From JBCCOW01 sp039025855 (GTDB lineage: Bacteria > Planctomycetota > Phycisphaerae > Phycisphaerales > Phycisphaeraceae), in the NCBI GenBank assembly GCA_039025855.1, contig JBCCNL010000013.1, positions 9,275 through 73,274 on the forward strand: DNA of 64,000 nucleotides, read 5' to 3'. Of this stretch, positions 60,401 to 64,000 are shown piece after piece. Below the pieces are notes generated by a model. That model was not told the DNA's origin. It was given only the letters and a program-made list of their open reading frames with translations, and searched no databases. The translations under genes and the position numbers were made by a program. The first letter of the stretch is position 1. Each line of letters opens with the position of its first letter.

Positions 60401-61063
60401 TCGTTTGGGGTCGTTGTGTTGGAGGAGCGGGGTGAGGCGGACGGTGCCTGGGGGGAGCTGCTCGGCGTCGATCTCGAAGACGGCCTGCTTGTAGGGGGCG
60501 TTCTGGAACTGGGTGATGGCGACAGGTTTGAGGGTCTGGTTGTCGTCGAGACGGAGCGCGGGCTGGGCGTTGGCGAGGTGGGGCTGGTCGGGATCGATGG
60601 GCCACTCGACGGCGGTGGTGAGGGTGCCCCAGATCGCGGCGCCTTCAGTGGGGGTGGTGATGGTGGGCAGCGTGAGCGGGTCGGGCTGGTCGAGGGGGGT
60701 GGGCTGGAGTCGGAGTTGGAGGGTGGCGGATCCGATCGTGAGCGTGGCGTTGGTGGGTTGACTGAGGCCGGGCTTGGGGCGGACGCGGACGAAGCCGATG
60801 GTGTGGCCGGCGAGGACTTCGGGGGGCGAGACGATTTGGAGGGGGCCGGTGGTGCCGGCGTGGAGGGAGCGGTCGCGGTCGGGGTCGGCGGTGGGGACTT
60901 TGAAGGGGAGGACAGCGGACTGAGGGCCATGGAGGACGGTGGCACCGGTGAAGAAGGTGGGGGTTGGGGCGGGTTTAGTGGCTTTTTCGTCGGCGTGAGC
61001 GTGGCCTGCGGTGGTGGCGGCGAGCAGCAGGAGAGAGGCGAGCGTGAGGCGTGTTGGGCTCAT
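57464..61063 (-). CDS. DUF1800 family protein with long N-terminal carbohydrate-binding-like region (pair 2)
   Basis: A 1199-residue secreted protein. The signal peptide is RLTLASLLLLAATTAGHAHA. Residues 30-720 hold beta-rich domains. Two of these share a pattern seen in Ca-dependent xylan-binding modules (CBM36/60-like): WYQLVLRARGSAS then DTSRGRNNDRNLHVDRIELL, and FDLVLDARGDHFKG then DLYDAKSKGDRNLYIRAVEL. An Ig-like Big domain (PPTTNILYPKPNALLATADA) precedes the C-terminal DUF1800 domain (HLLNRFAFGPDPQQLAELLT, FISNHFNTWTRKTGG, YLDQQNSRNKRINENYAREL, MELHTVGVHGGYAQQDVTNL, ALRITGQPLS). Pair 1 DUF1800 lacks all this, so pair 2 may act on polysaccharide. Confidence 0.87.
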   Translation of the reverse strand: MSPTRLTLASLLLLAATTAGHAHADEKATKPAPTPTFFTGATVLHGPQSAVLPFKVPTADPDRDRSLHAGTTGPLQIVSPPEVLAGHTIGFVRVRPKPGLSQPTNATLTIGSATLQLRLQPTPLDQPDPLTLPTITTPTEGAAIWGTLTTAVEWPIDPDQPHLANAQPALRLDDNQTLKPVAITQFQNAPYKQAVFEIDAEQLPPGTVRLTPLLQHNDPKRPDTQGRAIALRVVRPEPGHLLTREAEAPNTQDDPIPELYRQQPPRINEDEHASGGKFVNNSGSQPVHTHPLNIESPGWYQLVLRARGSASTALLPNVGFRLNNERRPFTQGRIAHTDWHRVAIGKPILLKPEHRTLVPYFENDTSRGRNNDRNLHVDRIELLRLLDPPNAPHDFGQHNPASTAKLNIAFDTLWHGKHTTGDLALGTRLHLHNAKSQPAPTVELLLNGSIIATQTDFRPRFHLPHALLNPGTNTLQLTVRHPRLGFAQSATHTITHLAHPESQPSSDTPQPHARFPLTDPRWEHGKLIRERAAGHQPVLALTSNGQAVLNLPDELQGRFDLVLDARGDHFKGPPTAEFALEQGPETEALDPFAVDKKYANRTVGQITLEPGPKRLSLAFTNDLYDAKSKGDRNLYIRAVELRAVRPKDATPPTTNILYPKPNALLATADAVVIETREDRRLKHAEILLNGKPTGLRFETPHAQGRHLLPLPLRGIPDGSHTLSVKLTDAAGNTTTSPGVRVQTRQSPADTPTTYQQAVHLLNRFAFGPDPQQLAELLTLGTDAYLQQQLVQSSDRADHLATNNDAHTRFPNFGAHYHVVGRGLTTALLSREPVRHRFTLFISNHFNTWTRKTGGDLKAEEFDHFARLGAAPFTDLLFASAKSPAMIIYLDQQNSRNKRINENYARELMELHTVGVHGGYAQQDVTNLAHLLTGWTTAREGQYGRTIHRYDPLQGQKPGQRMFGLRLDEATPPHRHDRTRQAFLMLARHPQTARYLATKLAEHYTQNPADPQLIDDLAHTFHTTGGDTAQMLLTLASHPAFASAIHTPRLAQPQPYAIGLARTAQTNDPHAVDRYLNAAGNRLFDRETPDGYPDTDTDYADSNAFIQRWKFAHNLRYHLTNTIHAHLRDAPQNAKPGSPEYEAWANRIIDLLALRITGQPLSPRSHQAARKLLAQTKHHGYNQIKPLAVFIAQTPDASLR

Positions 61064-61256
61064 CGGGTCTTCCGTGGTCCGGTGGCGGGGATGTGAATGG
61101 GTGAGATCGGTTGTCGTGCGTCCCCGGAGGCCGAATGGATTATCGGGCGGAGGCGGCCGGATGCCAAGGGGGTTGTGTGAAATGGGGTGATGGGCTGAGG
61201 CGGGTTTGGTCGCGCGAGGGGCCGGGCCGACACGGCCCGACTCGCTTTTGTGGGCG
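61064..61256. repeat. Intergenic gap with GC-rich hairpin at 61214-61245
   Basis: GCGAG ... CTCGC outer arms and GGGCCG-ACA-CGGCCC inner arms (61224-61238), followed on the + strand by TTTT. It matches the inner hairpins at 50925 and 50961. It lies 12 bp beyond the 3' end of the flavoprotein gene, so it could end that transcript. The rest of the gap shows nothing clear. Confidence 0.65.
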
Positions 61257-62987
61257 TTATGTCAGCGTGGCGAGGGCGTCGTGGACGTAGCGGAGGCACA
61301 TCGAGCCTTCGCCGACGGCGGAGGCGACACGTTTGATGGAGCCGGCGCGGACGTCGCCGACCGCGAATACGTTGGGGCTGGAGGTCTCGAGGTAGTGGGG
61401 TGATCGGTCGAGAGACCAGTGGCTGGCGAAGTCGGGGTGTTGGGCGGCGTTGTTGCCGGTGAGGACGAAGCCTTTTGCGTCGAGAAGGCAGCAGTCGTGG
61501 AGCCAGTCCGTGCGGGGGGCGGCCCCGATCATGATGTAGGCGGAGGTGCAGCCGAGGTGGCCGGTCTCGCCGGTTTGGTTGTGGGTGGTGGTGACGGAGT
61601 CGAGTCGGGCGTCGCCGTTGAGGGACTGGATTTCGGTGTGAGGGTGGAGGGTGATGTTGTCGGTTTTGTTGATGCGTTCGATGAGGTACTTGCTCATGGA
61701 TGAGCAGAGGTTCGCGCGGCGGATGAGGATGTGGACCTCGTTGGCGTGCTTGGCGAGGTTGACGGCGGCTTGGCCGGCGGAGTTGCCGCCTCCGACCACG
61801 ACGACACATTCGCCTTTGCACTGGACGGCTTCGGAGTGGGAGGCGCCGTAGTAGACGCCTTGGTTGTCGAAACGGTCGCAGCCGTCGATGCGGAGTTTTC
61901 GGTATTCGGCACCGGTGGCGATGATGACGGTGCGGGCCTGGAGCTGTTGGGCGTGTTCGCCTTCGTCGAGCGTGATGGTTTTGTAGGTGCCGTGGCAGTC
62001 GATGGCGGTGACGCGTGCGGGGTTGGTGAGGGTGGCGCCGAACTTGCGGGCCTGGAGGGTGGCACGTTCGGCGAGGTCCTGGCCGGAGAGCCCGGTGGGG
62101 AAGCCGAGGTAGTTTTCGATTTTGGAGGAGGTGCCGGCCTGCCCGCCTGGGGAGTCGCCCTCGATGACGAGGGTGTCGAGTCCTTCGGAGGCGGCGTAGA
62201 CGGCGGCGGCGAGTCCGGCGGGTCCGGCGCCGACGATCAGGAGGTCGACGACGCGGGTGTGGTCGACGGTTTGCCGGAGGCCGAGGTGTGAGGCGAGTTG
62301 TTCGATGGAGGGGTTTCGGCAGACGCCTTGGGGGCAGATGGTGACGGGGGTGTCTTCGGGTGCGATGCCGAAGCGGTCGAGGAGTTCGGTGGCTTCCTGG
62401 TCGCGTTCGAGGTCGTAGAACTGGTGGAGGACCTGGTTGCGGGCGAGGAAGTCGCGGAGGCGGAAGGCTTCGGGGGACCAGCGTGAGCCGAGGAGTTTGA
62501 TGGTGCCGATGCCGTGGCCTTTGAGCCAGGCGCGTCGGGCGATGAAGGCGGTGAGGATCTTGTCGCCGATGTCGGCGTGTTCGGCGATGAGTTGACGGAG
62601 CTGGTCGGGTTCGAGTCGGAGGACCTGGGCGTCGGTCTTGGCCACGCATTCGGCGACGGTGGGTTCGCCGGTGAACATGGCGATGTCGCCGAGGATGTTG
62701 CCGGCCTCGACGGTGACGAAGGGCTCGGGGTCGGCGGTGTTGGTGGTGTTACGGTCGAAGAACTGGACGGTGCCGTGTTCGAGGACAAAGAAGGGGGCGT
62801 GGGGTTGGCCGTGGTCGAAGAGTTTCGAGCCGGCGTTGTAGCACTGGCAGACGGCGGTCTGTGAGATGGTTTGGAGCTGGGCGTCGGTGAGCTTGGGGTA
62901 GAGCTGGGGGTCTTCGGGCGAGGGGGCGGGGATAGGTTTGGGCGGGGTGGGCTGGACCACGGTGGGGGCGTCGGTGAGCTGGGTCAT
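61257..62987 (-). CDS. cNMP-binding / thioredoxin-reductase-like FAD oxidoreductase
   Basis: A 576-residue protein. Residues about 45-165 form a cyclic-nucleotide-binding-type domain (AGSKLFDHGQPHAPFFVLEH, VEAGNILGDIAMFTGEP). A glutaredoxin-like segment follows at about 165-235, with a CPQGVCR cysteine pair. The rest is a TrxR-fold flavoprotein: FAD loop VVDLLIVGAGPAGLAAAVYA, GGQAGTSSKIENYLGFP, ATGAEYRKL, NADPH loop CVVVVGGGNSAGQAAVNLA and C-terminal NVFAVGDVRAGSIKRVASAV. The TrxR redox CxxC is absent (GVYYGASHSEA at that place), so electrons may pass through the N-terminal cysteine pair. Cytoplasmic redox or stress signalling is likely. Confidence 0.88.
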   Translation of the reverse strand: MTQLTDAPTVVQPTPPKPIPAPSPEDPQLYPKLTDAQLQTISQTAVCQCYNAGSKLFDHGQPHAPFFVLEHGTVQFFDRNTTNTADPEPFVTVEAGNILGDIAMFTGEPTVAECVAKTDAQVLRLEPDQLRQLIAEHADIGDKILTAFIARRAWLKGHGIGTIKLLGSRWSPEAFRLRDFLARNQVLHQFYDLERDQEATELLDRFGIAPEDTPVTICPQGVCRNPSIEQLASHLGLRQTVDHTRVVDLLIVGAGPAGLAAAVYAASEGLDTLVIEGDSPGGQAGTSSKIENYLGFPTGLSGQDLAERATLQARKFGATLTNPARVTAIDCHGTYKTITLDEGEHAQQLQARTVIIATGAEYRKLRIDGCDRFDNQGVYYGASHSEAVQCKGECVVVVGGGNSAGQAAVNLAKHANEVHILIRRANLCSSMSKYLIERINKTDNITLHPHTEIQSLNGDARLDSVTTTHNQTGETGHLGCTSAYIMIGAAPRTDWLHDCCLLDAKGFVLTGNNAAQHPDFASHWSLDRSPHYLETSSPNVFAVGDVRAGSIKRVASAVGEGSMCLRYVHDALATLT

Positions 62988-63378
62988 GGCGGGGTCCGGT
63001 CGGGGATGAGAGGGGCTATGGACGCCATTGTAAGGGTGGGATTGTGAAGGCTTGCGGGCTGGTGGGTTTGGGTGGTGCGGGTGTGGTCGGGGGTGGCGGA
63101 AGCTGGACGGGTTGTGGGGGTTATTGGGTCTGTTCGTAGTTATGGCGAGAAGAAAAGGCGTGGTGTGATGGTTGAGGCTGAAGGCGGATCGGGTTGGGGA
63201 CGATCAGCTCTGTGCATGCCCGGCAGATCGAGCCGACGCGCCTCTCACTTGATGGAGGGGTCAGGTGAGAGGCGGATCGGCTTGACATGCATGTTCGTCG
63301 CCTGCGGCGTGTTTCGGTCCCGAGTGGGGCTGACGCCGACAGGAACCCGCGAAGTTAGTCCTCATGAGGAGAATGGAT
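62988..63378. promoter_or_regulatory. Intergenic region with structured leader before the pilin-like gene
   Basis: A 391 bp divergent gap. Between 63213 and 63293 lie three nested inverted repeats: TGCATG (63213-63218 and 63288-63293), AGCCGA/TCGGCT (63231-63236 and 63277-63282) and GCCTCTCAC/GTGAGAGGC (63240-63248 and 63265-63273), making a stem of about 80 nt with internal loops. TTGACA at 63282-63287 overlaps its right side. No ORF or clear -10 was found in the first 200 bp. Confidence 0.6.
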
Positions 63379-63849
63379 ATGAATCGTCGTACGCTGGCCA
63401 AGGGCTTTACCCTGGTCGAAATCCTGATCGTGGTGGTGATCCTCGGGATCCTCGCCGCCATCGTCATCCCGCAGTTCTCGAACGCTTCGGAGTCCGCGAA
63501 GGTCTCGAGCCTGCAGTCGCAGTTGCAGACCATCCGCTCGCAGGTTGAGCTGTACAAGAACCAGCACAACGGTGAGTACCCCACGTCCGACGGCCTGTAC
63601 AACGGCACGTGGGACTGGGCCAAGATGACCGAGACCACCGACGTCAATGGTGCCACGACTGGCTCCGACTACGGCCCCTACCTGCAGTCCGCTCCGGTCA
63701 ACGGCGTGAACAACCAGTCGGCCGTCGGTACCGCCGCCGGTGCTTCCGTGGGCTGGGTGATCACGGCCACCGGCAAGATCACCGCTGCCATCCCGACGAC
63801 GTACGCCGCCGAGGGTGACATCCCCGCATCGGACAAGACGACCTACTAA
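63379..63849 (+). CDS. Type II secretion / type IV pilin-like protein (GspG-like)
   Basis: A 156-residue pseudopilin. It has a short basic leader (MNRRTLAKG), prepilin peptidase site G/FTLVE with Glu at mature position 5, then the hydrophobic helix (EILIVVVILGILAAIVIPQF) and NASESAKVSSLQSQLQTIRS as in GspG. The C-terminal part is small and Gly/Thr/Ala-rich, ending TTY. Processed subunits would assemble into a pseudopilus or pilus in the envelope. GGAG 7 nt before ATG 63379 decides the start over in-frame ATGs at 63364 and 63373. Base use is balanced, unlike neighbouring genes, consistent with high expression. A strong terminator follows, so it is monocistronic. Confidence 0.93.
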   Translation: MNRRTLAKGFTLVEILIVVVILGILAAIVIPQFSNASESAKVSSLQSQLQTIRSQVELYKNQHNGEYPTSDGLYNGTWDWAKMTETTDVNGATTGSDYGPYLQSAPVNGVNNQSAVGTAAGASVGWVITATGKITAAIPTTYAAEGDIPASDKTTY

Positions 63850-63873
63850 GCCCTGCTTAGTCCCTTTCATCCA

Positions 63874-63908
63874 GGCAGCCGAGGCACACCGCCTCGGCTG
63901 CCTTTTTT
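63874..63908 (+). terminator. Rho-independent terminator of the pilin-like gene
   Basis: GGCAGCCGAGGC and GCCTCGGCTGCC, perfect 12 bp arms with loop ACACC, followed by TTTTTT (63903-63908). It lies 24 bp after the stop codon and is the clearest terminator in the window. After it, 63909-64000 shows no gene. Confidence 0.95.
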
Positions 63909-64000
63909 GTGCCCATCCCGCCGCCCCACCGCTTCGCCCAACCCGTTAAGGGCGGCCCGATAAGCCGCTCCAGGGCCCGCGACGGTTATCACCCGGTTAG

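Noticed and set aside
1..64000. CRISPR arrays or rRNA genes
   Set aside because: No regularly spaced direct repeats of CRISPR type and no rRNA-like conserved stretches were seen.

Overview
The window is 64 kb of very GC-rich bacterial chromosome. Gene content points to a planctomycete, most likely class Phycisphaerae: two DUF1800/DUF1501 gene pairs, OPT-like/DUF6785-type multi-spanning proteins, many FtsX/ABC exporter parts, a MerR-type HTH fused to a receiver, HDOD-histidine kinases and ornithine-lipid-type acyltransferases. This assignment rests on family knowledge. No rRNA is present and only one tRNA (Tyr) was found.

Layout. 1-7.4 kb: an ABC-2 ATPase (cut by the left edge), three consecutive SPFH-domain membrane proteins, and a divergent ABC-2 permease. 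7.4-11.9 kb: phosphohexomutase, threonylcarbamoyl-AMP synthase and a two-domain acyltransferase. 11.9-18.5 kb: a phage-derived module. A CI/LexA-like repressor lies divergent to an operon of HTH protein, ABC-type ATPase, GNAT, ParB-like protein, small protein, terminase large subunit, and a membrane-anchored HTH protein. A perfect palindrome lies over both the repressor start codon and the operon -35 box. 18.5-20.1 kb: kinase-like protein and hexose-6-phosphate mutarotase. 20.1-34.6 kb: a long co-directional cluster of two OPT-like permeases, an orphan PqqD-like protein, an FtsX permease, a 1700-residue FtsX protein carrying an apparently dead M28-peptidase-like domain, and two LolD/MacB-type ATPases. 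I read it as one undescribed export or uptake machine, and it is the best candidate here for a new system.

34.6-43.1 kb: AMP-forming ligase, TPR/SPOR lipoprotein, DMT transporter, a large secreted protein, MFS transporter and hemC. 43.2-52.7 kb: tRNA-Tyr, HNH nuclease, a frameshifted SEC-C gene, and four signalling proteins (HTH-receiver, HDOD-GAF-kinase, receiver-GAF, FHA-GAF-kinase) around argH, which has a markedly lower-GC internal segment. 52.8-61.1 kb: two DUF1800/DUF1501 pairs converging on a zinc-ribbon gene. 61.2-64 kb: a cNMP-binding/thioredoxin-reductase-like flavoprotein and a type II/IV pilin-like protein with a structured leader and a clear terminator.

Large-scale signals. The + strand is strongly G-rich from 1 to about 42.0 kb whatever the gene strand. 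It turns sharply C-rich at about 42.0 kb, weakens after about 51 kb, and is strongly G-rich again from about 56.1 kb. This suggests an inverted or differently derived block. Several families of short palindromes are scattered through the window, and one family sits in frame inside three protein-coding genes.
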